DNA of 43,658 nt, taken from NCBI RefSeq assembly GCF_021474685.1, contig NZ_JAKEIT010000022.1, positions 1 to 43,658 of the forward strand, in the 5' to 3' direction. Every line of letters starts with the position of its first letter. The first letter of the stretch is position 1. The DNA is from Tetragenococcus halophilus. GTDB taxonomy: Bacteria > Bacillota > Bacilli > Lactobacillales > Enterococcaceae. The translations under genes and the position numbers were made by a program. The notes beneath the pieces were generated by a model, which saw only the letters and a list, made by a program, of their open reading frames with translations, was not told where the DNA came from and made no database searches. Shown piece after piece: positions 8,169 through 16,479 of this stretch.

Positions 8169-9906
8169 TATTCCTTTATTTAAAGCACTAGCTAAAGACA
8201 GTTGGATACGTCCCTTTTTAAAACGATATAAAAAGACGATGATTGTGGCTTTGGTATTAGGATTTATGACGTTCTTTTGTGCAGGTGCTTTGATGTTTAC
8301 CTCAGGATTTTTAATTAGTCGGGCTGCTTCTATTCCAGAAAATATATTACTTATTTATGTTCCCATTGTTTTAACAAGGGCTTTTGGAATCGGGCGTCCG
8401 GTTTTTCGCTATATTGAGCGTTTAGTTAGTCACAACTGGGTTTTAAAGATGACCTCACAATTACGTTTGAAATTGTATAATACCTTAGAAAAAGATGCGA
8501 TTTTTTTCAAAAACCGTTATTCTTTAGGAGATATTTTAGGACTATTAGCTGAAGATATCAATCATATTCAAAATCTTTATTTACGGACAATTTTTCCGAC
8601 AATCATTGCCTGGATTTTATATATTTTTGTTGTTATTGCACTTGGGGTATTCTCTATTCCTTTTGCTTGTTTAATGGCTTTGTTACTTTTTAGTGTTATT
8701 ATTGTGCTTCCTTTGTGGTCGGTTGTTGTCAATGGCGCAAGACAAGAAAGAGAAAAACAATTAAAAAATGAGCTTTATACTGAACTAACAGATAATATTA
8801 TTGGGGTTTCTGATTGGATTTTTAGTCAACGTGGACATGAGTATGTCAATTGGCATGGCCGATCAGAAAAACAATTACAAGACACACAAGCAGGCTTACA
8901 AAAGTTTAATCGACGTCGTGACTTTTTACTGCAAGTAATTATGGGCATTATTGTTGTGGCCTTGTTATTTTGGACCAGTCAACAATTTCCTGGAAATCAC
9001 GGAGGCGCAGCAAATTGGATTGCAGCTTTTGTTTTAAGTGTTTTTCCTTTAGTAGATGCCTTTAGTACTTTGCCTGATGCTGCACAAGAAACAAATATTT
9101 ATAAGGATTCTATTAAACGATTAAATGCTTTACCGACAATGACAGAGCAATCTACTGAAAAAGCATTAGAAGGTTCCTTAGATATCAAAATTGAAGATCT
9201 TGTTTTTCGCTATGAAAAAAATAATCGGAAAATATTAGATCATTTGAATATAACGATCCCTCAAGGTGAGAAATTAGCTATTTTAGGACGCAGTGGCTCA
9301 GGAAAGAGTACTTTAGCTTCATTGATTCGCGGGGATTTAACGCCAACAAGTGGAAATGTTCAACTAGCAAATCTTTCTACTGAGCAAATGGGTGATGATA
9401 TTTCAGAGTATATTGGCGTCATTCAACAAACGCCTTATCTATTTCATACGACGATTTTAAATAATCTACGTATTGGCAATGAGCAAGCAACAATTGATGC
9501 TGTGTGGGAGGTATTAAGACGGGTTGGCTTAAAAAAATTGGTAGAAGAGCTTCCTGATGGCTTAAATACTATGGTAGATGAAGCAGGTCTACGCTTTTCG
9601 GGTGGAGAACGACATCGTATGGCACTAGCGAGAATTTTACTAAAAGATGTTCCTATTGTATTACTGGACGAACCTACAGTTGGTTTAGACCCGATTACAG
9701 AACAAGCATTGATTGATACTTTCTTTGAACAGTTAACAGATAAAACGATTATTTGGATTACGCATCACTTGCAAGGAATCGAAAAAATGCGGCATGTCAT
9801 ATTTATTGAAGACGGACAGTTGGAAATGTCGGGAACACCAGAAGAATTGGCTAAAAGCAATACACGCTATCAAAAATTAAAAGCAATCGATGAAGGGAAA
9901 TTTTAA
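8161..9906 (+). CDS. cydC: Cytochrome bd assembly ABC transporter, CydC subunit
   Basis: A 581-residue fused permease/ATPase, the partner of CydD. Walker A is G-R-S-G-S-G-K-S, the signature F-S-G-G-E-R-H-R and Walker B I-V-L-L-D-E-P. The N-terminal half holds the membrane helices. It is the last gene of the cyd operon; a strong hairpin terminator follows 22 bases after the stop. The two ATPase halves of CydD and CydC have intact key motifs, so both sites look competent. Confidence 0.93.
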   Translation: MHNIPLFKALAKDSWIRPFLKRYKKTMIVALVLGFMTFFCAGALMFTSGFLISRAASIPENILLIYVPIVLTRAFGIGRPVFRYIERLVSHNWVLKMTSQLRLKLYNTLEKDAIFFKNRYSLGDILGLLAEDINHIQNLYLRTIFPTIIAWILYIFVVIALGVFSIPFACLMALLLFSVIIVLPLWSVVVNGARQEREKQLKNELYTELTDNIIGVSDWIFSQRGHEYVNWHGRSEKQLQDTQAGLQKFNRRRDFLLQVIMGIIVVALLFWTSQQFPGNHGGAANWIAAFVLSVFPLVDAFSTLPDAAQETNIYKDSIKRLNALPTMTEQSTEKALEGSLDIKIEDLVFRYEKNNRKILDHLNITIPQGEKLAILGRSGSGKSTLASLIRGDLTPTSGNVQLANLSTEQMGDDISEYIGVIQQTPYLFHTTILNNLRIGNEQATIDAVWEVLRRVGLKKLVEELPDGLNTMVDEAGLRFSGGERHRMALARILLKDVPIVLLDEPTVGLDPITEQALIDTFFEQLTDKTIIWITHHLQGIEKMRHVIFIEDGQLEMSGTPEELAKSNTRYQKLKAIDEGKF

Positions 9907-9928
9907 AGATGAAATTTCTTTTCTCTGC

Positions 9929-9964
9929 GAGGCCAGAAAGAGATGCTTTCTGGCCTCCTTTTGT
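9929..9964 (+). terminator. Terminator of the cyd operon
   Basis: A perfect 12-bp stem GAGGCCAGAAAG (9929-9940) with CTTTCTGGCCTC (9946-9957), a 5-base loop, then CTTTTGTT. Confidence 0.88.
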
Positions 9965-10037
9965 TATTTATCTTTTAGAATGAAAGTGATAAATAGGAAT
10001 GAACAGTCACATGAAAGAAATTTCATGTTTTTTTATA

Positions 10038-10093
10038 TTGACATTGAGTGTTCTTTTTGCTAAATTGTTTAATGGCAAATCGAAATAATTTCG
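10038..10093 (+). promoter_or_regulatory. Promoter and possible operator upstream of the small basic protein and zinc lipoprotein
   Basis: TTGACA (10038-10043), 17-bp spacer, TAAATT (10061-10066). Just downstream of the predicted start site lies a perfect 13-base palindrome, CGAAAT-A-ATTTCG (10081-10093), in a position where a repressor could block transcription. It does not match the AdcR (TTAAC..GTTAA) pattern, so the binding protein is unknown. Confidence 0.6.
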
Positions 10094-10145
10094 GTTTATA
10101 AAATAATAAAAGCGTAACAATTATAAGCTTGTTTAGAGGTGGAGA

Positions 10146-10256
10146 ATGGAAAAAACGGATTTAAGTAGTGCATATCGTCGGATGAAAAGTCCTAATATTA
10201 AAACAAGAAAACGTGCACTAAAAATTATTTATGCATATAAACGAAATAAAAAATAA
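10146..10256 (+). CDS. Small basic protein, 36 residues
   Basis: ATG at 10146 follows GAGGTGGAG with good spacing. The 36-residue product begins MEKTDLSSAYRRMKSPN and is very basic (Lys/Arg-rich second half) with no membrane segment. From memory it resembles a family of 35-40-residue proteins labelled 'putative metal homeostasis protein' in lactobacilli and enterococci; I could not check this. The frame is closed 25 bases before the zinc-type lipoprotein and shares its promoter, so a role with that gene, for example as a regulator or metal-responsive leader peptide, is plausible but inferred. It is too short for usual ORF cutoffs. Confidence 0.68.
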   Translation: MEKTDLSSAYRRMKSPNIKTRKRALKIIYAYKRNKK

Positions 10257-10281
10257 ATAATTTATACGAGAGGATTGGAAA

Positions 10282-11262
10282 ATGAAGAAGAAAATTTTGT
10301 TAGCTGTAATAGCTTTGCTTACCACTAGTGCATTAGCTGCTTGTAGTAATGACGAAGGTAGTGATAATAATGCAGATGATGGAAAACTTTCAATTGTTAC
10401 CACATTTTATCCAATATATGATTTTACACAAAATGTTGTTGGAGATGAAGGTGACGTAGAATTATTGATTCCAGCAGGTACGGAACCACATGATTTTGAA
10501 CCTTCTGCCCAGCAAATTGCTAAAACACAAGATGCAGATGCATTTGTTTATCACGATGATAACATGGAAACTTGGGTGACTGATACTATTGAAGGTTGGG
10601 AAGATGGTAATCCAGAAATTATAAAAGGAACCGAAGATATTGAATTAATGACAACTGCAGAGGATAGTCATGAAAAAGAAGAAGGTCACGATCAAACTCA
10701 TGAGTATGATCCCCATACTTGGGTAGATCCGAAGTTGGCTATCAAGGAAGTGGAAGCTATCAATGAGCAGTTAAGCCAAGCCTATCCGGATAAAAAAGAG
10801 ACTTTTAAAGAAAACACAGAAAATTATGTAAAAGAATTAGAAGAATTAGATCAAGAATATGAAGATAGTTTAGCCAATGCGCAGCAAAAAAGTTTTGTTA
10901 CTCAGCATGCGGCTTTTGGCTATCTAGCTGATGCATACGACCTAAATCAAGTGTCTATTTCAGGCTTGTCTCCAGATGAAGAACCTAGCCCAGAACGACT
11001 AGCAGAACTAAAAGATTATGTAGAGGATAATGATATTCAATATATTTACTTTGAAGAAAATGCATCTGACAAAATAGCAAAAACTTTATCTGATGAAGTT
11101 GGCGTAAAACTAGAAGTATTGAATCCATTGGAAAGTTTAACAGATGAACAAATGGATAATGGAGAAGATTATATTTCTGTGATGAAAGATAATCTGCAGG
11201 CTTTAGAAAAAACAACTGATTCAAAAGGTAAAGAGATTCAATCTGAAGAGTCAGGTGAATAG
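10282..11262 (+). CDS. Zinc-type metal ABC transporter substrate-binding lipoprotein (AdcA/ZnuA-like)
   Basis: A 326-residue cluster A-I binding protein. It has a signal peptide with lipobox L-A-A-C (lipidated Cys21). Metal-ligand candidates are His70 (E-P-H-D-F-E-P), His145 (D-P-H-T-W), His209 (T-Q-H-A-A-F-G) and the acidic Y-F-E-E-N near 257-260. A short His/acid-rich loop at 128-142 (three His) is characteristic of zinc-binding members and argues against manganese. It delivers metal to an ABC permease at the membrane, but no permease or ATPase gene is next to it, so it must use one encoded elsewhere. It is preceded by the small basic protein gene and has GAGAGGA as ribosome site. Confidence 0.88.
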   Translation: MKKKILLAVIALLTTSALAACSNDEGSDNNADDGKLSIVTTFYPIYDFTQNVVGDEGDVELLIPAGTEPHDFEPSAQQIAKTQDADAFVYHDDNMETWVTDTIEGWEDGNPEIIKGTEDIELMTTAEDSHEKEEGHDQTHEYDPHTWVDPKLAIKEVEAINEQLSQAYPDKKETFKENTENYVKELEELDQEYEDSLANAQQKSFVTQHAAFGYLADAYDLNQVSISGLSPDEEPSPERLAELKDYVEDNDIQYIYFEENASDKIAKTLSDEVGVKLEVLNPLESLTDEQMDNGEDYISVMKDNLQALEKTTDSKGKEIQSEESGE

Positions 11263-11337
11263 TTCACATAATGATTTTTATGAGTGAAGTGTGCGTTGTG
11301 TGATGTTTAAATCCTCCATAAGTTGTATTGGGGATAA

Positions 11338-11366
11338 TTGATTTTGTAGCTTATGGCAAGTATTAT
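11338..11366 (+). promoter_or_regulatory. Predicted promoter of the NusG-II gene
   Basis: TTGATT (11338-11343), 17-bp spacer, TATTAT (11361-11366). No clear terminator was seen between the preceding lipoprotein and this promoter. Confidence 0.55.
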
Positions 11367-11481
11367 ATGGGTAAATGCATTGGTATTAATTTTGATTATA
11401 AAGTAGATAACTTGTAGGACAGATAGTTATTGATCTTTCTAATTTTTTCTGATGTTTAATTACCTAGGAGCTGTGTGCACA

Positions 11482-11919
11482 TTGTTTAAAAAGAAAAAGT
11501 TAAAAGCATTTAGCCATAAAGCGCACATGAAAATAGGCGATGTAATTATTATTGCTATATTGGTGCTTGCATCTTTTTTGCCTATTGTTATATTTTATTT
11601 TCAGCAAGACCAAAATCAAGGCCAAGCAGAAGAAGCGACTGAAAAATCTGCTATCGTTCGTATTGACGGAAAGGAAGTCGATCGTTTTTCCTTGAATAAG
11701 GACAATGCTGTTCAAAAAACCTATCATCCAGCAGATGGCAAATATAATATTGTCGAAGTTAGAGACGGGCAGGCGCGCGTAAAAGAAGATAACAGCCCAG
11801 ACCAAATTGCTGTTAACACCGGTTGGATTTCTGAGCCTGGTGAAACAAGTATCTGTCTTCCCCATAAGTTAGTTATAGAAATCTATGAAGAAGATGCTGA
11901 AGATACTTATATTTATTAA
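11482..11919 (+). CDS. NusG domain II membrane protein (EetA-like)
   Basis: A small protein with a basic N terminus, one membrane helix (D-V-I-I-I-A-I-L-V-L-A-S-F-L-P) and an extracytoplasmic domain of the NusG_II type (V-R-I-D-G-K-E-V-D-R-F...D-G-K-Y-N-I-V-E-V...S-P-D-Q-I...G-W-I-S-E-P-G-E-T-S-I-C-L-P-H-K-L-V-I). In Listeria and Enterococcus such proteins (EetA) are encoded in the flavin-based electron-transfer locus beside prenyl-synthase, prenyltransferase and NADH dehydrogenase genes, as here, although EetB, PplA and the flavin transferase are absent. Start is uncertain: AGGAG at 11466-11470 favours TTG at 11482 (145 residues); ATG at 11452 (155 residues) and ATG at 11527 (130 residues) are alternatives without a clear ribosome site. 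Confidence 0.78.
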   Translation: MFKKKKLKAFSHKAHMKIGDVIIIAILVLASFLPIVIFYFQQDQNQGQAEEATEKSAIVRIDGKEVDRFSLNKDNAVQKTYHPADGKYNIVEVRDGQARVKEDNSPDQIAVNTGWISEPGETSICLPHKLVIEIYEEDAEDTYIY

Positions 11920-11922
11920 AAC

Positions 11923-11966
11923 AAAGCCACTGAAAAAGAATGTAACGCCTTTTTCAGTGGCTTTTG
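11923..11966. terminator. Bidirectional terminator between the NusG-II gene and the OppA gene
   Basis: A perfect 16-bp stem (11923-11938 with 11949-11964). It ends in GGCTTTTG on the plus strand and GGCTTTGTTTT on the minus strand, so it can serve both convergent genes. Confidence 0.88.
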
Positions 11967-12012
11967 CTTATATAGTAATCGCTAGCTTTTATTCGATTAT
12001 TTTCTGAAGTTT

Positions 12013-13656
12013 CTAATTGTATGTGGCATATTTAAAAATTGTAGAAGCGCCAAAATTCGGGTAATAAATACCTTTCAAATTATCCTTAACTAATAAAGAA
12101 CGTGTTTGTTGATATAAAGGAACAATGGCTGCATCTTCTTCTACTAATGTCTTTTCTGCATCAATCATCGCTTGCCAACGTTTTTCTGGGTCGTTTCCGT
12201 AGTCATTAGTAATTTTATCCAAAAGGTCATCGTACTCATCACTTTCATAATTGGTGTTGTTTGGTGAACGTAAGGATTCTAAATAAGTCATGGGATCTTG
12301 GTAATCGGGTCCCCATCGACCCATAGCAAGTTCATATTCTCCATTACGCGTTAAGTCAATCGAATTATTCAAAGGGACAGATTTGACTTCCAGATTTAAA
12401 CCAGGGAGTGCTTCTTGTAATTGGTATTGTACGGTTTCTGCAACTTTCTTTTCAGCGTCTTCATCTGATGTTAACAATTCGATGGTAATTTCATCACCAA
12501 TTTCTTTTTTGGCTTTTTCCCAATGTTCTTTGGCTTTATCTTCGTTTGTTTTCATCAGATCTCCAGCATCTTCACGAAAATCAGCATCCGTTTCTGGATT
12601 TTTTACAAAATCTTTTGGAATATAACCATAGCTAGCGCTAGAACCGTCCGCTAGTACATCGTCAACAATACCTTCTTTATCAATCGCATAAGCAACAGCT
12701 CTGCGAACATCTTCATTAGCAAAGATGGTATCCTTATCCTTTGATTTTTGATTCATTTTGAAATAAAACACTTTTGAATCCGGTACTTTTTGTAGATTTG
12801 GATTATCTTCATTTTGTTTAACATGTTCTCCTGAAATTTCTGCTTGGTCTAATTCATCACTTTGGAATAAATTAAAGGCTGTAGCAGTTTCTTTGATCAC
12901 ATCTACGTTGACTCTATCTAATTTGACCTTATCCGCATCATAATATTCTGGATTTTTTTCTAAATCCCATTCCATGGAAGATTGATCCCAATTTTCCATG
13001 GTGAAAGCGCCGTTTGATAGGATCTTTTCACTATCGTTCCCATATTCTTTCCCGTACTCTTCCACAAATTCTTCGTTTTGTGGGAAAAATGGTGGGAAAG
13101 TCATAAGAGATGTAAAATAAGGAACCGGTTTTTCTAACTGAATTTCCAGTTCTTTGTCATTGTTTGCTTTGACACCTAATTTTTCTGGATCCATACCGTC
13201 ATTAATAATTTCTGAGCCATTTGCGACGGTTCCGTCAAGCAAAAACATATAATTTGCTTCATTTTCTGGACTAGCAAGCCGACGCCAAGCATAAACAAAA
13301 TCATCTGCCGTTACAGGGTCGCCATTGCTCCAATTGGCATCATCACGTAATTGGATAGTATAGGTTTTACCATCTTCCGAAATTTCGGGCATATCCTCAG
13401 CAACTGCTGGAACAATTTCATTGTCTTGATCGATATTATATAATCCTTCAAAGACGTGGACTTGGGCGTTAATACTTGCGGTATCTTGTGTAACGAGTGT
13501 ATTCATAGAAGCCACTTCATTTTCTTCCATTAAATGCACAGTTTGCGCGTCGTTATCTGAACCACTAGTACCTTCTGTATTATTTCCTGTTGTACAACCA
13601 ACGAGACCAACCCCTACAATAAAACTGCTACAAGCTAATATGATTTTCTTTTTCAT
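12013..13656 (-). CDS. OppA-type oligopeptide-binding lipoprotein
   Basis: A 547-residue extracellular solute-binding protein, family 5. Signal peptide with lipobox V-G-C (lipidated Cys21), then the typical start of OppA (S-M-N-T-L...T-Q-D...V-F-E-G-L-Y) and the W-S-N-G-D-P-V-T-A-D-D-F-V-Y-A-W motif. It captures oligopeptides at the cell surface for an Opp permease, but no permease or ATPase gene is adjacent. GAGGAGGAG precedes the ATG. It lies 24 bases after the transglutaminase-fold gene on the same strand with no terminator between them, so both should be on one transcript. A pheromone-binding role as in PrgZ is possible but not shown. Confidence 0.9.
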   Translation of the reverse strand: MKKKIILACSSFIVGVGLVGCTTGNNTEGTSGSDNDAQTVHLMEENEVASMNTLVTQDTASINAQVHVFEGLYNIDQDNEIVPAVAEDMPEISEDGKTYTIQLRDDANWSNGDPVTADDFVYAWRRLASPENEANYMFLLDGTVANGSEIINDGMDPEKLGVKANNDKELEIQLEKPVPYFTSLMTFPPFFPQNEEFVEEYGKEYGNDSEKILSNGAFTMENWDQSSMEWDLEKNPEYYDADKVKLDRVNVDVIKETATAFNLFQSDELDQAEISGEHVKQNEDNPNLQKVPDSKVFYFKMNQKSKDKDTIFANEDVRRAVAYAIDKEGIVDDVLADGSSASYGYIPKDFVKNPETDADFREDAGDLMKTNEDKAKEHWEKAKKEIGDEITIELLTSDEDAEKKVAETVQYQLQEALPGLNLEVKSVPLNNSIDLTRNGEYELAMGRWGPDYQDPMTYLESLRSPNNTNYESDEYDDLLDKITNDYGNDPEKRWQAMIDAEKTLVEEDAAIVPLYQQTRSLLVKDNLKGIYYPNFGASTIFKYATYN

Positions 13657-13680
13657 TGAAGCTCCTCCTCGTAATTAATC

Positions 13681-15099
13681 TTATAAAAAATCAAACCCTA
13701 ATAAAGTGACATCCCAATCTAATTCATTAAAGCGTAACCCTCGTTGACTTGTTTCAAATTCCCCTCGTTGATTATCAATTGGATCTGCTCGTAGTTGTTT
13801 TTTTACTATAGAAAAATCTGCTTGGATATCGTCATTTGCTGGCATACGAAAGACGTCAAGATTACCAAAATAATATTTCCAACGTTCCATGTTATGACCA
13901 CGATAGGCACTACCTCCAAAAGAAGCGTCGGCATAAACCCAGCCGATTGTTGGTAGATAAAACTTTGCCCAGTCATGGGGGCCTTGAGTATATTCTGAAA
14001 TATATAAGCCAGATTCCCATTTTGCTGGAATACCCGCCATACGACATAAGGTAATAAATAAAATTGCTTGTACACCGCAGTCGCCTTTTTGATTAATTGC
14101 ACAGTATTCACTAATATTTGGAATTGTGAAATATTCTTTCATATAAGAATAATTGACTTGTGTTGTTACAAACTCATAAATTTTATAAGCCTTTTCAAGT
14201 AAGGTCATATCTTTTGTTGTAAGTTCGGCTAAAAGTTTATACAAAAAATCCGTAAATAAAATATGAGGACTTTTTTCTGCTAGTTCGTTTTGAAACTTTT
14301 TTTGTTCTTCTTTGGAAAGCTTTTTGGGAAAATCTTTTTGCGTTTCCATAACTTTAAACAAGTCGTAATAGTTTGCTTCAATTTCATAACTATGTTCTAC
14401 TTCAAAAAATAAATCCTCATGACTTTCTGTTTGATAGGCGATCGTACGTTGACAAGCGTTAGTATCAGCAACTTCTAAAACAGCCCCTTTAGTAGACAAG
14501 ATTTCTGAATGCTTTATATGATTGTTATTTCTTGGTAAAGGCAAATGAGCGAGAAATGGCGCTTCTTGGGCAGATATTGGCATTTTAGGAGCAATCGATT
14601 GCTTTAAGCGAATCTTAGCTCTTCGAGAACCGTGCTTTTTCATTTCTCTAATATTATCATCTAGTTCTGTTTGTCGTTCATTATCGATACTATTTTCTTC
14701 TTCATAGCGATAACGTTGATAATAATCACGTCGTGTTTTGACTAAGTTTTCAATAAAGCGACGATGAAAATATATTTGACCTTTTTTATAAATCCATTCC
14801 ACGTTATTTGTACGTATAAGTTCCTTTGTTTCCTCAGGTTTTACATTTATAAAAGCTTCTTCTAGCATTTTTTGGGCTTCTTGTTGGTTGTAAGGAAACT
14901 GGTCTTCTTTTAAAGCAGTCAAAACAGCTAATTCGCCTTCTAAGCGTCGTTTTACTGTTTGGCTTGTTTTGTCAAAATGAAGTTTTTGATGAATTAATTC
15001 TTCCGCAAGAGTAAAATCTCCATTTTCTTTTGCCCGTGTTATATCATCTGGCAAAGGGACAGAAAGATAGCTGATATCATTTAGTTCAAAGGATTTCAA
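13681..15099 (-). CDS. Cytoplasmic transglutaminase-like (papain-fold) protein
   Basis: A 472-residue protein with no signal peptide or membrane helix. The C-terminal half is a transglutaminase-core domain with an intact catalytic triad: Cys341 (K-G-D-C-G-V-Q), His375 (G-P-H-D-W-A-K-F-Y) and Asp391 (V-Y-A-D-A-S-F-G-G). Bacterial domains of this type are mostly thiol hydrolases or peptidases and rarely cross-linkers. Residues 20-170 are charged and largely helical, with no domain I recognise. It is the first gene of a two-gene operon with the OppA lipoprotein, which suggests action on imported peptides, though this is inference. A likely -10 box lies at 15137-15142. Confidence 0.82.
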   Translation of the reverse strand: MKSFELNDISYLSVPLPDDITRAKENGDFTLAEELIHQKLHFDKTSQTVKRRLEGELAVLTALKEDQFPYNQQEAQKMLEEAFINVKPEETKELIRTNNVEWIYKKGQIYFHRRFIENLVKTRRDYYQRYRYEEENSIDNERQTELDDNIREMKKHGSRRAKIRLKQSIAPKMPISAQEAPFLAHLPLPRNNNHIKHSEILSTKGAVLEVADTNACQRTIAYQTESHEDLFFEVEHSYEIEANYYDLFKVMETQKDFPKKLSKEEQKKFQNELAEKSPHILFTDFLYKLLAELTTKDMTLLEKAYKIYEFVTTQVNYSYMKEYFTIPNISEYCAINQKGDCGVQAILFITLCRMAGIPAKWESGLYISEYTQGPHDWAKFYLPTIGWVYADASFGGSAYRGHNMERWKYYFGNLDVFRMPANDDIQADFSIVKKQLRADPIDNQRGEFETSQRGLRFNELDWDVTLLGFDFL

Positions 15100-15136
15100 T
15101 TAACATTCCTCTTTTCTATTAGCGTTATATTTTAGT

Positions 15137-15142
15137 ATTATA
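15137..15142 (-). promoter_or_regulatory. Predicted -10 box of the transglutaminase/oppA operon
   Basis: On the minus strand the sequence reads GCTATAATAC about 38 bases before the ATG. The best -35 at 17 bp is poor (TGGCAT), so the promoter may need an activator. Confidence 0.5.
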
Positions 15143-15350
15143 GCAATCTTTGATTGTAAATGCCAGAAAATTCTATCAATTTTTTTAATTAATTTCTAAT
15201 AATAATTTTGTTTAGAATAAGTACTTTAAAAAGTTCCTTAATAGAGTATTTTGCTGGGATGAAAAATAGTATTTTGAGGTTTTTTTAAGGTATAATGATA
15301 ATAAATTAAAATTTGGTAAGTTATTCTTGTTTAGAGAAAAAGAAGTTATA

Positions 15351-15396
15351 GAAAAACTCTGACAAAAATGTGGTAGAAATTTGTCAGAGTTTTTCC
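15351..15396. terminator. Terminator immediately 3' of the polyprenyl synthase gene
   Basis: A perfect 16-bp stem (15351-15366 with 15380-15395). It abuts the minus-strand stop codon at 15397. On the minus strand the stem ends in GAGTTTTTC, so it can terminate that gene; on the plus strand it equally ends in GAGTTTTTCC. Confidence 0.85.
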
Positions 15397-16377
15397 TTAG
15401 AATGTACGTTGTAATAATTGTTTTGTTAGCTGAGTAATTTGCTTTTTAGCTGGGCCTGCTGCTAATTTTTCAATGTCTTCTAGTGCTTTTTTGGTATAAT
15501 CTTGCGCAAACTCTTTAGCTTTTTGTACGCCACCATAAGTAACGACTAGCTCTGCTACTTTCTGTGCTTCTTCTAAAGAAAGTTCGTTTTCTTTGCTTAA
15601 GTATTTCATGAATGCTTCTGGATGTTCTTTTTTAGCAAATATCAGTGGTAAGGTATAGACTCCTTGGGCCAGGTCTTCTAAAATGGGCTTTTGTAACTCA
15701 TATTGGTCAGCGGTATAATCTAAAATATCATCATAGACTTGAAAAGCAATGCCGATGTTGCGACCGATTTGTCCCGCTAAAGCTTCGGTTTTTTCGTCGG
15801 CCTTTCCAAAATGAGCGCCTTGCACACAAGCCAGCCAAAATAATTCTGCTGTTTTTCCATTGATACTACGTAAATAATCATCAACGGTTTCTTGCTTATT
15901 AAAGCGCGCATGCATTTGATCTAATTCACCGAGTAATAAACGTTTCATAGAAGCTGCATTAATAGCTAAATACTGCGAGCCATTCATCGTTTTTGTGAGC
16001 AGGTCAAAAAATTGTGTAAATAACAAATCGCCAGCGTAAACGGCAATATCTTTGCCATATCTTGATTGAACCGTAATGTTTCCTCGCCGCAAAGGAGAAT
16101 CATCGATAATATCATCATGGATCAATGTTGCCATATGCAAAATTTCAATTGAGGCAGCGATCTGTAGCAATTGCTCTTGATCTTGTTTAGATGTATCACC
16201 TAAATCTGCAAATAAAAGAAAATAGGCTGGACGTAAGTATTTACCTCCTGATTTTGCAAAGTCGGTTAGTGTTTCTTGCATCTCCTTATTTCGTACTTGC
16301 AGTTGTTCTTCAATTAGTGAGCAAACGATTTGGAGTTTATTTTGAATCGTGGGATAATCGTTCCAGTAAGATAGCAT
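15397..16377 (-). CDS. Trans-polyprenyl diphosphate synthase (menaquinone side chain; DmkB/HepT-like)
   Basis: A 326-residue all-helical isoprenyl synthase with the first Asp-rich motif D-D-I-I-D-D (residues 88-93), followed by S-P-L-R-R-G, and the second motif Y-D-D-I-L-D-Y near residue 215. It extends farnesyl or geranyl diphosphate with IPP to make the quinone tail; small residues before the first motif (H-M-A-T-L) point to a long-chain product, but the length cannot be told. The start at 16377 has AAAGGA with 9-base spacing; an upstream TTG at 16395 lacks one. It is divergent from the menA-type gene 102 bases away, consistent with a shared control region. Confidence 0.9.
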   Translation of the reverse strand: MLSYWNDYPTIQNKLQIVCSLIEEQLQVRNKEMQETLTDFAKSGGKYLRPAYFLLFADLGDTSKQDQEQLLQIAASIEILHMATLIHDDIIDDSPLRRGNITVQSRYGKDIAVYAGDLLFTQFFDLLTKTMNGSQYLAINAASMKRLLLGELDQMHARFNKQETVDDYLRSINGKTAELFWLACVQGAHFGKADEKTEALAGQIGRNIGIAFQVYDDILDYTADQYELQKPILEDLAQGVYTLPLIFAKKEHPEAFMKYLSKENELSLEEAQKVAELVVTYGGVQKAKEFAQDYTKKALEDIEKLAAGPAKKQITQLTKQLLQRTF

Positions 16378-16479
16378 TTGTACGTTTCCTTTCAACGTTT
16401 GATAATAACAGAACTATTTTAACTTATTATTGAACAAAAAGGCTACTTTTATGCTGAAAAAAATAAGAAAGGATAAAAA

